A stretch of DNA of 64,000 nucleotides from Straminergon stramineum (GCA_963920665.1 OY987265.1:5213001-5277000), one strand, 5' to 3'. Numbered from the stretch's first letter, positions 12,181-24,938 are shown. Translations and numbers: made by a program. The notes: generated from the letters alone by a model not told the origin.

Positions 12181-12882
12181 TTTTTTTTGTGGGCAAACCA
12201 TATAAAAGGTGGGCAATCTATAATGGCCTTCTTGTATTCATGCCATAGGGACCATCCCTTGGGGTGTATGCATCACTTTCTTTCCTTTCTATCAACAAAA
12301 GTTTTTTTTTCTATTGTATGTTTTCCTTATAACAAAACTGGTGTCCAATACATTCAGATGGCACATGTTCATATTTCAATTCATTAACTTACATTACTCA
12401 TAGGGGTAACAAGTGAATTAAAAAAAAATCAATTAATGGTAGGAGACAATAGATGGGTTCATATTAGTATCATCTTGTAGGAAGGGATTGGTGAAAGGTC
12501 TCCAAATGAATGTGAAACATTTTTTGATTTCTAGTGGTGCTTTGGTTTTGAGGGTCACATACACTTTTGGTTATAGAGACCGTCTTCCAAAGTACTGTTT
12601 CAAACATAGACTTTGTTTTAATTACAGAGAGGGTTTATTCTTTCACATACATATTAGGTCAAGAACAGATGGTCAATCTTGTAAGAGAGTGCAATGGCAG
12701 AGTCAGTGCTTAATGTGTTGTATGATGAATGCTATCCATTTCATTCATCTTTTCCTACAAAGACCAATACGGTTACATGGTGTGTTTCTATGTGAGGTAC
12801 TGAAGATAATGCTATATTCAAAATTCAAATTCAAATATAAAAGACAATTTCATTTACAATACTTGTAGCCATGATTGGGGAC

Positions 12883-15800
12883 TCAATCATAATCTTCATC
12901 AGAGTATTGTTCATCATTTGCTTCTATGTCTTCTTGTCTCAGACGTTGCAATGCAGTCGCAACTACATTGGGCTCAACTTCCACTGCATCATATAAGATG
13001 GGTGCCTTTGGTATGAGGTCTTCATGCAAGCCTGTCACTTCAAGTCCATGAAAATCAATTGTCTTACCCAAGGATATGCACTCTACTTCAAATGATGCTT
13101 CAGGTTTGGAGAATGATCGAACACCCCTGGGTTCTTTGTAGAGTACAACTTCCCATCCATGCTTGGCCTTGTCGGATGCAAAAAAGACTTGTTCAACATG
13201 GAGAGGGAAGGCAAACGATTGTACAGAATATGGAATCAATTTGTCAAAATTGACACTAGTGAATCCATACTCATCACGCTTCTTAGTGGCCCCATCACTC
13301 TTCATGTTTGCAACCACCCAATTGCAGTAGAGCACCACTACTTCAAAGTGCTTGTAGTCTATAGATAGGATTTCCTCCACCCATTCCACATACTCCAACT
13401 CTGAGGCCTTCAAGTTCCTATCCTTGATGCTTGCTCAACAGAGTTGTTGAAAGGTTGCAGCTACTCTAGAGTCCATTGTCATCAATTGTTTTTCAGAGCT
13501 TCGAACACAAAAGTGGTTTTCAAATGCATACATGGAACGATATGACTTGGCTCTATCTGATGGAGGTAACATTAGAGCCCTCACGTCTTCATCCACTTGT
13601 TCAGTCCCGACTTCTATGGCGTGTACCATTGCTTTAGGAAACCAAATGTGAAACTCTTCCTCGCACATCTCTGTTGGGTATACTATTCGACTCTTTCGTT
13701 TTTTACGCCTATATTGTTGACGCTCTCGTTCTCGAGAGGACATGTCGTCCTCGTGTCTCCTACATCATACAATACTTGAATGTGTCAGTTCCTTTCAAGA
13801 TGCAACTCCATGACTACCTTCTCTCATCCATGCAATTACATCACTAGGTGTAGTCATACAAGGAATTTCACTACCAATCACAGTCATGAATGCAAAGACA
13901 TTACTAAATGTAGTCATCATTGAATACACCAATACTCATTTGATATGGCTTAGGTTGCTGTGGTGGCGAGGTACTACAAACAATACTCTGCTTCATCAGA
14001 GGACCTTACCTCCTCCAATCTTCCAATGGTGCTGCATTGTTCACCACGAACTCATGGATCCATTGTCTAAGCTCGACTGAGAGATGCCTTTTGCGTCCAC
14101 TACCTTCTAAAATCTCGTCATACATTGAAGGATCTTCTTTGTCATCCCACACTCTTCGGGTGGTCACCGTGTATTCTTGTATATACTTAGTGCAAAATCC
14201 CAATGCTTCAACTATAGTGTAGCCTTCAGCCATGCTCCCTTCCGGTCGAGCACGATTGCGGACATATCCTTTAAGTGTTTTCAAATACCTTTCAATTGGA
14301 TACATCCAACATGTGTGCACAGGTCCGCAAATTTCTACCTCTTCTACAAGGTGGACAACTAGATGGCTCATGATGTCAAAGAAAGATGGTGGGAATTCTT
14401 TTTCTAGCATGCACAATGCTATTGCCATGTCCGACCTTAGCTCTGCTATACCATTGGGATCAATGGTCTTACCACATATCCTCCTGAACACACGACTCAG
14501 CATGATTATTGCAGTGCGCACCTCCTTTGCTAGCACAATGCGAACACATAGTCGCAATACTTGTTGCATGAGGACATGAAAGTCATGCGATTTTAAGCCC
14601 TTCATACTCCCATTCATGTGTACACGTTTCTTTAGTTGACCCACATATTGGGTGGGGGTTCGCAATGATCGGATTTCGTTTACAAAGACTTTTCACCCCT
14701 CTTTGGTCAAAGCATATGATGAACGAGGTAATATGGCACTGCCAGGTTTTTTCCCAGGTACGGGCCACAGATGTTTGCGTATACCAACCTCCTTCATGTC
14801 CAAGCGGACCTCAAGTGTGTCCTTCTCTCCACTTCACGTTTTCAAAATATTGTCAGCAATATTCTTCTCACAATGCATAACGTCCAATGTATATCTAATC
14901 AAAAGATCCTGCACAATCACTTTGGCTTGTCAGAAATCATGTATCACACATAGAATTATGACTACATGGAGTCATTCTATGTGTACAACTGAACATAGTC
15001 ACTATATTGCAGCTTATATGACTATGCCTAGTCATTGTTTTCTAGTTTCCATGTCTATACTTGTGCATATAATGTCTTTCATTTCTGTATATGACCACCA
15101 AACCCTTTAAGATGCCTACAACATCCAAATCACATATACACTCACTTTCCAGTAAGGTAAGTCGTATAGACACATCCTCCTCTTCACTCCATGCTCGTGC
15201 ACTGGATTTGTAGCTTGTTCTACTTCATTTATAGAAGCCTTCTTCATCCACTCTTCTCGGTCTTCAGCATAACGAAGTTGCTCTCGACCACTCATTCTTC
15301 TTGGTGGAGGTCTTAAATCCACTTCACCATCAAATGTGCCCCTTTGTTGTCTCCACTGGTGGGTCATTGGTAAGTACCGTCTATGCCCAAGGTAAACATT
15401 TTTCTTCAATGCTTTTGAGCGACAAGTCACTACATTAGGTCCACATATAGGGCATGCCCTATATCCTTTTGTCACTTGGCCGGAAATTAATCCATATGCA
15501 GGAAAATCATTCATTGTCCACATTAGAATGCCATGAAGCTTGAATGCTTCATCTTCACAAGTTTTGCGTGAACCATCCAAGCAATCAACCCCTTCCCATA
15601 GCATCTGCAGCTCTTCAATTAATGGTGCAAGGTACACATCGATGTTCTTATCTGTCACACTTTCTTTTCCTGGTATGATTAGTGTGAGCATCATAAAAAA
15701 AAATTTGGTCACCAACCATGGAGGGAGATTGTAGTTTAGCATTACCACTGGCCATGTAGAATGGCTCAAACTTTGGTTTTGAAATGGATTCACACCATCC

Positions 15801-16696
15801 AATGCAAGGCCTAGCCTAACATTGCGCTCCTCTTTTGCAAACAATGGCCATTTGTTATTAACATGATCCCAGGCCCTTGAATCCACTACGGATCTCATGA
15901 CCTTGTCTTTGCTTCTCCCGCCTACATGCCACTTCATGAGCTTCGCCAGTTGCGTGCAACTATACATTCTTCTCAAATGGGGAATCAATAGAAAGTGCTT
16001 CAATACTTTCACTGCTACGGTGGTGGAGTTCTGTACATACCGAGATTTGTGGCAAACCGGATACTCAGTTGCATCCTCCAATTCTTTTCGGAACAAGCAA
16101 CATCCATCTCTACAAGCGTGTATGGAATTATAGGACAACCCCAACTTCATCAACATACTTTTGGCTTCATAAAATGATTTGGGAAGTGAATTGTCCTTTG
16201 GTAATATTGTCTCCTTCAACAACTTCAACAACTTGTCAACAAAGGTGTTTGAAACACCAAATGTAGTACAACTAACTAGTAACATGAGGGTGGACGTCAA
16301 ACGGTTGGAAGTACTTCCTGCATAAAGTGGGGTTCGAGCTTCTTGTAAGAGGAGGTCCATGTCTACACCTGCAGGGTCTTCTATGTTTGTAGAAGACCCT
16401 TCTCTTTCCATTGGATCATGCCTTTCATCCACTGCCGCATCACTATTGCCATGTCCTTGCTCTAGTGAAAGATCCACCATGCCAGGATCTTCAATTGGTG
16501 CATCCTCAATTGGATCAATTGCAATATTCTCTATTCTTTGCCCATTGATATTTATGTTGTCATATCTGTTGAAGCACTCTGCCACCATACGAAGCACCTC
16601 CACTTCTCTAGTATTTGGAGAGGGTTGTCGTTGTGGAGCCTCCTTTTGAACTCTTCTTTGTCTACAAGAATGGAGGTCAAGAGGAGTATAGTCATC
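12883..16696 (-). pseudogene. TNP2-type CACTA transposase, three in-frame TGA codons
   Basis: Three exons read in one frame: 16,696-15,146, 14,908-14,010 and 13,759-12,883, with GT-AG introns of 237 and 250 bp. Exon one holds the Transposase_21 (tnp2) catalytic region: RLGLALDGVNPF, IDVYLAPLIEELQMLWEG and LMWTMNDFPAYGLISG followed by the CPIC zinc motif. The next exon contains LDVMHCEKNIADNI and the DUF4218 region (MKGLKSHDFHVLMQQ, CWMYPIERYLKTLKGYVRN). The last exon carries DUF4216 (RDEYGFTSVNF, ASDKAKHGWEVVLY) and an acidic tail. Together about 1,109 codons, a full-length family member. The protein would cut and join the CACTA ends. TGA codons interrupt the frame at 14,836-14,834, 14,695-14,693 and 13,437-13,435; each is explained by CGA to TGA. 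The exon at 16,696 has no start of its own, so an upstream exon is needed, most simply the zinc-binding exon at 18,044-17,823. Confidence 0.85.
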
Positions 16697-17128
16697 CTGC
16701 AATGGTCGATTTGTTAGTGTACACAAATACACAATAAGTGTAATATACATCATTCAAACTTGTCAATATTTTGTGCCTTCACATACTACTATACCGCACT
16801 TTGTATTAGTGGTTCATCATCTTCAGTTGGAGACTACTTCTCCCAATGATTTCCATTACATGTACTATACAATTTGTAGCTCCACTTCTAAAGTGGCACC
16901 AATCTCAACTTCATATATGTCATTCCTTACTAAGGACCTCCTGTACATATTTTACATTTTGGTTTGGAGTTTTATAAGGGAACATCAATGTAAACTTTGA
17001 ACTTGTGTGAAAAAATATGACCATGATGAAAATTTCTTGCATGACACCATATCATCATATTTGACAAAAGATGACTAACAAAGTAATGTAAAAAAGTGAC
17101 TTCCTAGAGTCATATTACAACATCTTTT

Positions 17129-17722
17129 TCAATTGACATTGTAGCATGCATACAATTCTTCTCCAACCAAAATGTCCCTTGATGCTAGTGTCATTACATA
17201 TCCCCATTCCAAAGTGTTCCATGGTTTAGGCAACATGCGGAACTCCCACAACACGTTTCCTACTTCCTCGCGACCTATGGAACTATTAATGAAGCCGGCA
17301 ACATTTCCCTTCACTACATCTCCATCTATGTACATGTCTGGCTCAACTTGCATCACATATGACTTCATGCGAGGCCGTTTTGTCTTCAAAGTTTTATATT
17401 CCGCAAATGTATATTGCGGTCCTACAAAGGGAATTAATTCCTCACCCTTCCTTGCAGATTGGAGTGAAAAAAGACCCCAACCCATGAAAGGAAAGTTCAA
17501 TACCCTCACTTCCCACTTTCTATTCCAATAGGAAAAATGTGTGAGCTTTGGAATAGGCCCATGACACCATTGTCCATCAAACACGTTTGACCTCCACTTT
17601 TCCAAAGCTAAAACTCTTCCGCATACTCCTTTCAATGTGTCATGTGCTGAAGATGGTTTCTCTCTTAAAAATTTCTGTAGCGATGCCATACATGCGGCTT
17701 CTACATAGGGTCTCCACAAAGC
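17129..17722 (-). CDS. SET-domain exon carried inside the CACTA element
   Basis: An open exon from a splice acceptor (AG before 17,722) to a TGA at 17,131-17,129, about 197 codons. SET features in order: GWGLF with KGEELIPFVG (SET-I), SYVMQVEPDMYIDG, GNVAGFINSS in the place of the canonical RFINHSCxPN, and RDILVGEELYACYN at the C-terminus. SET proteins methylate lysines on histones or other proteins using S-adenosylmethionine. Here the usual Asn-His-Ser cofactor motif reads Asn-Ser-Ser, no pre-SET or post-SET cysteines are seen, and DY of GEELxxDY is CY, so activity is uncertain. It lies between the zinc-binding exon and the transposase core exon. A 100-bp intron (17,822-17,723) would join it in phase 0 to the former. 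The frame has no lesion, unlike the transposase, which hints at retained function. SET assignment is confident; its role in the element is inference. Confidence 0.75.
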   Translation of the reverse strand, partial: ALWRPYVEAACMASLQKFLREKPSSAHDTLKGVCGRVLALEKWRSNVFDGQWCHGPIPKLTHFSYWNRKWEVRVLNFPFMGWGLFSLQSARKGEELIPFVGPQYTFAEYKTLKTKRPRMKSYVMQVEPDMYIDGDVVKGNVAGFINSSIGREEVGNVLWEFRMLPKPWNTLEWGYVMTLASRDILVGEELYACYNVN

Positions 17723-17822
17723 CTACACATATCATCCAAATATTTATATGAAGAGTGAGGCTATCTTAACGCAAATGCGGACTACTACCAGAATCAAGAA
17801 GTGGTTCTTCCGAATTTCTTAC

Positions 17823-18044
17823 CAAGATAGAGGCTGTAAAAACTGGGTCCCTTCTTCTACTTCTAAGGTGTTTTCGAATAGTGCGTCTATCGAGTACTTT
17901 CCCTCCTGCACACTCTATGCATGGACATGGATACTTTGTTAGACGCATGGTATCTGCTTGAATCTTCTCTTCCTGCCATAACCGTAGATGTTGTAGACTT
18001 TGCAACTCCCCTTCAGACATGTTTCGTACTTCACTGGGATCCAC
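17823..18044 (-). CDS. Transposase-associated zinc-binding exon (N-terminal)
   Basis: This exon encodes KYPCPCIECAGGKVLDRRTI followed by RKHL, matching the transposase-associated N-terminal domain (Transpos_assoc type) of plant CACTA TNP2 proteins, with a CxCxxC core that probably binds zinc. A strong donor (TTG/GTAAGA) ends it at 17,823 in phase 0. Both downstream exons, the SET exon at 17,722 and the transposase exon at 16,696, also begin in phase 0, so either could be spliced on. The start is unresolved. The first internal ATG is at 18,020. A splice acceptor ('gatgcacag') just before 18,043 would instead let an upstream exon ending in A create an ATG before GATCCC. A highly mutated copy of this exon is visible at 52,560-52,860. 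Confidence 0.65.
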
Positions 18045-18216
18045 TGTGCATCAATATTGAAAGTTAGAATACGTCATTCACTTCCTCCAGGTAGTCCCAT
18101 TTTACATCGAACTAAAATCCTTGAAAACCTAAAAAAATGACCTTGGGGTAGTTTTGTTCTATCATTGAAATGACTATTGCTGGTCTTATGACTACACTAA
18201 GTCATCTCATTTGGAT

Positions 18217-18295
18217 CACATGACTACATGAAGTCACATGACTACGTGAAGTCACATGACTACGTGAAGTCACATGACTACGTGAAGTCACATGA
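18217..18295. repeat. 18-bp tandem repeat with GACTA motif
   Basis: Four tandem copies of an 18-bp unit ('cacatgactacgtgaagt', first copy with one change) plus a partial fifth. The unit contains the inverted half-sites GACTA and AGTCA that mark the element's ends. It sits just upstream of the zinc-binding exon, where a promoter would be expected. Confidence 0.85.
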
Positions 18296-18299
18296 TCAA

Positions 18300-21200
18300 G
18301 GTGACTTCACAAATGGAAGTGATATGGTAGACACAACATGCCTTCCCCATTGTCAAATTGCACGGGGTAAATAAATGAAAACATTTTTCATCTTCAACAT
18401 ATTGAATGACCTATGGTTCATACAGATTGTCTATGCTTTCTTCATCATATAAATGTAGTATAATTGCCACAACTAGTAAGTGATTGTCTAAGTGATTCCT
18501 ATGGTCCTACCTAGGCAAATTCTTTGATAATACACAATATCCATGACAAGAGTTAGAAAAGGCTACTAATATTTTCCAACTATTACAAACTAACTTTTCT
18601 ATTCGCTGTTAAAAGGGTTTTGAAAGGGGGGAACAAATGCACACTTTCTTTCAATACATTTTGGAAGATCTATTCATTCAATCTCTCATATTGAAAAGTA
18701 AACTACTTTAGAAGCCTAGTATTTGAATAACGTTCTATAACGTTGTCATATTGTAAATGTGTTCATTGTGTGAAAATGCATAATTGTTTGTTAAATTGGA
18801 GGGTTTTTTTTTGTAGAGTTTCAAGAAACAAATGGGGTTATACTCCACTTGAACTCTTTTTTTTTACCTCTATTTGACAAACACTTATTTCTTTGATTTC
18901 TATACTAGAAGATATTTTAATATGTTAGTTAGTTAGGTTGAAGTTGTAAAAACAAAGGGTAAAGCTTGTTTTACCTTTTTCCTTATTTTTATTTTTATTT
19001 TTAATGGATTAGAAATCCACGTAGATGATATGGATAGACTTATCGAGAAGAGGAAGTGGCCCATGTGCCATCTTAGTGACCAAAATCTACTAACTTAAGT
19101 GGATGGCATGGAGGTTGAGGTGGCGGATGAGGTTGAGGATCATCTTCTTCCTCCTCCTTGTTTGCTTAGGGAAGCCGTCACTTTGGGAGGGGAGAGCACT
19201 TTGTACATGGAGAGTTTGGTAATGAGATTTTAAGAGCTTCTGTATCTTGTTTTTGTGTTTCCAAAAAGTTATCACTCATGAAGTTTGGAGTTAGTATGTG
19301 TAAGTTATGAGCTTGAGAGTGAAGTATAGGTGAGCTGCCTTTGAGTTGGGAAGGGTGAACTTTGACCGACCATAAAAGTTGGATAGTATCTTAGTTTTGA
19401 GTGAATTTTGAAGAGGTTGTAGAACTTTTTGTTAGCTTTCCAAAGGCATATCACACTTTTATTTTGGAGTTGTATAGCGAACGTAGCACTCAATCAACTA
19501 TCAGACACTTCTTCGAGAGGAGTTTATAAAGGATATGACTTTGTTTCCACAATTTTTTACCATGCATGGGGTATATTGAGACTCCATGGCATCTTTGGAG
19601 GGGTGTATGGAAGGGTGATAGTATTTTGGTTCATATGGCATCATTGGGAGGGGGGGATTTATTGTTATGTTTGTGACTTTGGCCATGGGATCTTTCATTA
19701 TTTGAACCACATCTAATTGCAGCTAGAAGCCCCGCGTTTTCCCAAGGCAAGGCCTCTCTACTTGACAACGTGTGCCACAAGTCCACGAGAGAAGGAAGCT
19801 TGACTTAATCATTTCACGAGCTCTTCCTTGTTATTTAGAAAGATTACGTATCATTTTTAAATCATTAGTTGCTAAATCTCATTCGTCACTGTGAAAATTA
19901 CTCTACATTTACACAGTCTTCATCTACAAATGGAGATGCATATGATCAATCTAGATTGGACAAAACAAAGGGCAACAAGTTATTTGGCATTTTCTATAGT
20001 TCCATACTCTCTCACTTATTCCTATTGTTCCTTCGTGAACAATTGCATGAGTACATGAACCCCGGACCACAAAGCTTAAGTAGACACTTTCCATGATCTG
20101 GGATGTTCCTCATAGATTCAAGAGAAATTCGTCCTTGGAGAATAATGATTTAGTGTCGCTTGTGTTTTTGAAATCCCTTCCCACTCCAAAAGTGTTATCG
20201 TACTAATCAACCACCTGCAAAGTGAAGTGAAACATTAAATCACTACTACTAAACCATAAAAAAATTAGTTGCAAGGAAGTAGGAAGAGATTAAAGAATAA
20301 TCCAACTGAAATTAACAATTAACCATGAAAGAGCATTTTGTAACAGACCCGTCGCCACGTAGTACTATACACTTACCCATGCAATTACTAGAACATAATA
20401 CAACGTAGGACAAAAAGCAAAAACCCTGATTACAAGTGGAAAGTGTAACAAGAAACTAAGATCAACAAACCTTAGTATTTGAGGATGAAAAAATAACCGG
20501 CAGTTGACAAAGATGAGACAAACTTTGCACGTTTCAGTTGAACCAACATTTTCATGTGCAGCCTATCTGGAATTCCAACAGCGTGATGACGGTTGTCAAA
20601 ATCTAAAATACTACTGCTTGTGCATTCCTTCATTCATGTCTCGCCCTGTTAAAAATTTCAAGGATTGCCAACTTCATTGTTTGCTTACACTATTGATCCA
20701 ATGCATTCTAATGTCACGATGAATTCAAATTTTGCAATCCAATTTTTCCAAGTGGACGATTTACGCCTTCCTCCTACTTCGTCAATAAATATGTTATCAC
20801 TTCACTGTGATGTGACTAAGTAATCCAAAGACAATTTAGATCCATTGGATGCATGCTGCACCTTCTAAGGTATAGTATATCGTGAATGAACACACAGGTG
20901 AATTCCACCTTTCAAGGTCGTAATGCAATTCTTTTTTCTGAAAGTAGTTTTGGGAAGCAATGCAACTAACTGAACATGCCAAATTTAAAGTACATGTCTG
21001 AGATGAACCAACCTTGTAGCGTTAGCAATTTCGAAATACTTTGCAAAATAGGTGGAATTTGAATCGCCGAAGCTCACAACTTTGAAATCATTGACGCCGG
21101 CGTAATGAAGCTCCGAAGCCAACAGTGGAGAGAAACCTCACTACGCGAGACTGCACATCGTCTACTACATAGCATCGTAGATGACGGCGTCATGAAGTTG

Positions 21201-24200
21201 CGGAGGCCAACGGTGGAGAGCTACTCGACTGCACACCATCAATGCACATTATCCATTTTTAGATTCCCATCTAAAATTACAGTACGTGATGTATGAGCTT
21301 ATTGTCAGTCACTTCTATTAACAGGGTGTTTCGTTTCATAGAACTCCAGTCCGAGAACTGCTTTTGGAGTTGAGTGGGTCCTACTTGAATTGATGACTTC
21401 ACGCAATTCACGGCAGCGCCTGCAATCATGAGGTACCTGCACCAAGCACATCAACAACCCTTACTTGCACTAGATTCATACAGAAGTTGCGCTTGCTAAG
21501 GCGGTCGAGGCGGTCATCTCTCTTTTGCAATTGCGAGTAATGCAATTGCCTGAGTGAATCTTCAGTCTCTGCGTTGTAGATCTTGAGGACTGAACTTCTG
21601 TTCAGAAAGAGGTACATCACCGAAACGGTGAACCCTACGTACGTGCATACTTCCGTGGAGACAGGCAAACGACAAAGTCACTTCCAACTGAGAATTAGTG
21701 CGCATCGATGTAGGCATTGTGCATCAGGTAAAGATTTTATATCTTCCTACTTTAATGTGTTTGTTATTGGTAGTTCTATTACCTGCGACAGAAGCAATCG
21801 TTTTTTGTTTTTAAAGAAACAGATGCAATCGTTTTCTGTTTTGATGCAATTCAATTGTTTTGGATTAGGATAATCGTTTGTTTTTTAAAGAAACAGTTGA
21901 GTTGAAGCAATGACTTGAGAACAGAATTGAATCGTCATTTGAAGCAATAGTTAATCCCATTCTCTGAAAATAGTTGAATCTAGTTCATGCATCAAACTTT
22001 CAGGAAAATCACATTGTGACATTTAAAATCAATAAACTCCGATCTGAAGGTCTCTACATTCTAGTTCAACCTGATTCACCCAGCCCCAACAAGAAATCAG
22101 AGTCCTTGTGAGTCAATATCTGATAATACTTGACTTTAATCATAGTTCTAGAGAATAATGTTCCATCATTGAGATATTTGGCAGTTCTCATCTGAACAGC
22201 AAATCCAAGTAAGGACTCTGTCACTACCACAAGCTCTGCTATTTGGGAGAGAAACAAAAATTTAATTTCATTGGAACAGCAAATCGAAGAGCAAATTAGC
22301 GGCACAGGAGAGAGAGACAGAAATAACCCTAACACAGCACATTCAAAACTAGGAGAGCTTAGCATGCATTAATTCCAAGTGGCAATTCTGGATTCACATA
22401 TTTCAGAGTAGTAGTTTCAACTCAGCAGAAGCAACTTATGTGTATTACTTGAAGTTGGCAGCCCTGGTCCATTCAAATAGTGGCCAAAATCTCCACATCA
22501 TCGGTAGAAAAACAAGCAGAGTCTGTTTGAGAATTCTTACCCTATAACACATAGATATCCAAATTAAACAACTTCTTTAAAATCCGCAGTACTGACAATA
22601 TATAATTGCCTACTCAGGTCAAATAAATAGCAGCTAACACAGAGAGATTTGCAATCGAATAAGTTAGCCAAATGTTCAGCTGAAACATTGAACTGGGTCT
22701 CTAAGTTACGCAAAAAAAAATCTAAGGTGGATTGACATGGGTGAAGATGTCCAAATTGTAGAAGTCACTCAGCTTGTTTACGCATTGAGGGACTCTAAGA
22801 GTACATTGGGGTACACAAACACGGAGTTGCAGGCTACACATGTCTCTCGCTTTCTACCTCAGCAGAAATTTGAACGTTTCAATGAGGTTACAGCTTGAGA
22901 ATTATACCGCTTAATCTTTCAGAGAAGCATTGCCAAAAACATAATACTCTGTACTAGTTAATAGCAAAATAGAACCTGGAATATTCGACCTTCCGTCGTG
23001 GCAATGGTGCTTAGATTCATTCAATAGAAATTATATATAAATATATATAACTCAAATTCAAGCTAGCTACAATACATCAGTTACAATACCTGCTTCGTTA
23101 TCTTCAAGTTCCGTGTTCTCTTCCTTTCAAGATTCGGGACACGATTGCAAGGGTAAAGTAAGATTGAATGCATCGAGAAACCCATTGAAAGAGGGAATAA
23201 TTACCCTAATCCACAACAATCACGGGCCTGGAGCTAGACCGTCTGGAGCTGGTGGACGGGTTCGTTTTTTTCTGACCGGAAGGTGGCTGCTTTCAGGTGT
23301 AAAGGAGACAGAGGGTGCAACACTTGAGTGCATTCAACTGCTACACGAAGTGGAGGTTGATTAATCAGATTTTGGGCAATTTGGTGCATCTATCATCCTT
23401 GCAGGTACGTGTACATACATCATGTACGAGGTGTACATTTCAATTGCACAAGTATTGTATTTTAGAGTATGCAATCTGTAGTGACTGAAGTGTTAGAGTC
23501 AGAATTCATTTCATTTTCTTCAATCTCAAAATTCTTTGAAAGTGGAAGTGGTTTAGGGTAAGATTGAATGAGAGGAAGCAATGCCAAATCGATGTAATCC
23601 ATTAGTGTTGTACAAATTTTAGGGTTTTTTAAACTAATCCCCAAGAAAACATTCGAGTTTGGAATCCCTTCTATGGAAAATGTTCTTACAACTTCATAAA
23701 TTTTGGGCTTCATGTGAAATATTATGATAATATTCCGTGGAACTACCCTACATATTGCAGTCATCATGTCTTCTATTATTATTGGAACCTTACATAGTGT
23801 CAAGAAGAAATAGGGGCCAAAAGTGCAATTTCTTTAGGAATATTCAAAGCTTGAACTAAAATTAATTTTTGCACTTTTAAATGTACTTGGATCAACATGA
23901 GAAATTCACCAAAATAAATGGATGTCAAGGATAATGCTATAGGAAAAAAATTATTCTTCACAACAATTGCATGAAAGGAATACCAACACTCATTGTTTCA
24001 TCCCCACAAATGATAGGAGGTGAAATGAAATTCAATCCCAAAATTTGGGAAGTCTCTTGGAGTAAATTGAACATTGTAGAGTCTTAGGTCAATTTAACTA
24101 TATAAACTAAAATAGAGAATTCAAATGGGTTTTTTATAAGAGGACTCATTCATGGAAACAGAAACAAAAGTTTTTCATATGTGTTGGATACTTAATTTTT

Positions 24201-24800
24201 GAAATTGTGTTTTTTGCTAGTAATGTGAAGTATATATAGAAAAACACTAGTAAACTAATAAGAATGAATTGAAGAAGAAAATTTGGGACACATGATATTC
24301 TTTAGAATCCAATGTAGTTTATATTGTACATGTTCCTTGAACCCCTACACAAAGTTTAAAGGGTCCCTACTTCGGAAGTGAATGTACTATGATAAAAAAT
24401 AAATTAGATGTGTCACATTTGATAAATTCAACAGCAACAAATAATATTGTATGTGTTGGTCCACAAATTAATACAATTGAATATAGACAAATGTCCATGT
24501 GACCTACTAGGAATTGCTAAATTAATTGCAGTGCTACACTTTTGATTTGTACTTTCATATTTAAATGTGACAAATGCAAAGCTATTGGAATATGAGAACA
24601 TTTCTTAAAGATCTTATAATGTTTGCACTAAGAATTGTGAAGAATAATTAGTATGAGTCAAAGGACATTGCACACTTGCAAAGTTATGTAAATAGTGTCA
24701 CATTTCTAGGGCAAGTGAAGTGAATGTGGTTTGCCATATTGATGTGTTTACATAATCCTTGAGTGCTACAGCCTCACCTATCCCACTTCATTTCCTGCCG
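18300..24800. other. Central 6.5 kb between divergent transposon genes
   Basis: This block lies between the two divergently transcribed genes and must contain their promoters, which I cannot pinpoint. 18.3-20.3 kb is AT-rich and non-coding. 20.3-23.4 kb is less AT-rich and contains exon-like minus-strand segments. One (about 21,668-21,460) is open around FLNRSSVLKIYNAETEDSLR and ends at a plausible donor (CAA/GTAAGG). Another (about 22,250-22,066) follows an AG acceptor and includes QMRTAKYLNDGTLFSRTMIK. Neither can be named. They may be captured host-gene pieces, which CACTA elements are known to carry. 23.4-24.8 kb is AT-rich with no feature. Confidence 0.4.
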
Positions 24801-24813
24801 TGAAAGGTGTAGC

Positions 24814-24938
24814 ATGGCTTCCGAGGTCATTGAATATGAGACACTGAGAAATCAAAACATTGAAATGAACTCACAGAAATTGAGTGATCTAGGCTTGTTG
24901 GAGCTTGCGGCACAATTGACAGGCCTAGGACATACGAG
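24814..24938 (+). CDS. Candidate first exon of the TNP1-like gene
   Basis: An ATG at 24,814 opens a 41-codon frame beginning MASEVIEYETLRNQN and ending at a strong donor (ACGAG/GTAAGT). Position and orientation suit the 5' end of the plus-strand gene that follows. However, its phase (2) does not match the acceptor before the next exon at 25,485 (phase 0), so either a small exon is missing or the assignment is wrong. Confidence 0.35.

Noticed and set aside
13435..14836. TGA recoding (selenocysteine or reassigned code) in the transposase
   Set aside because: Nuclear plant DNA uses the standard code, land plants lack selenoprotein synthesis, and CpG decay explains all three codons.
18217..18295. 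Short regularly spaced repeats suggesting a CRISPR array
   Set aside because: Units are directly tandem with no unique spacers, in a plant transposon; CRISPR does not apply.
22066..22365. Resemblance of the exon-like segment to DEAH helicase (YLNDGTL, LGLGESG)
   Set aside because: Motif order does not match the helicase family and similarity is too short.
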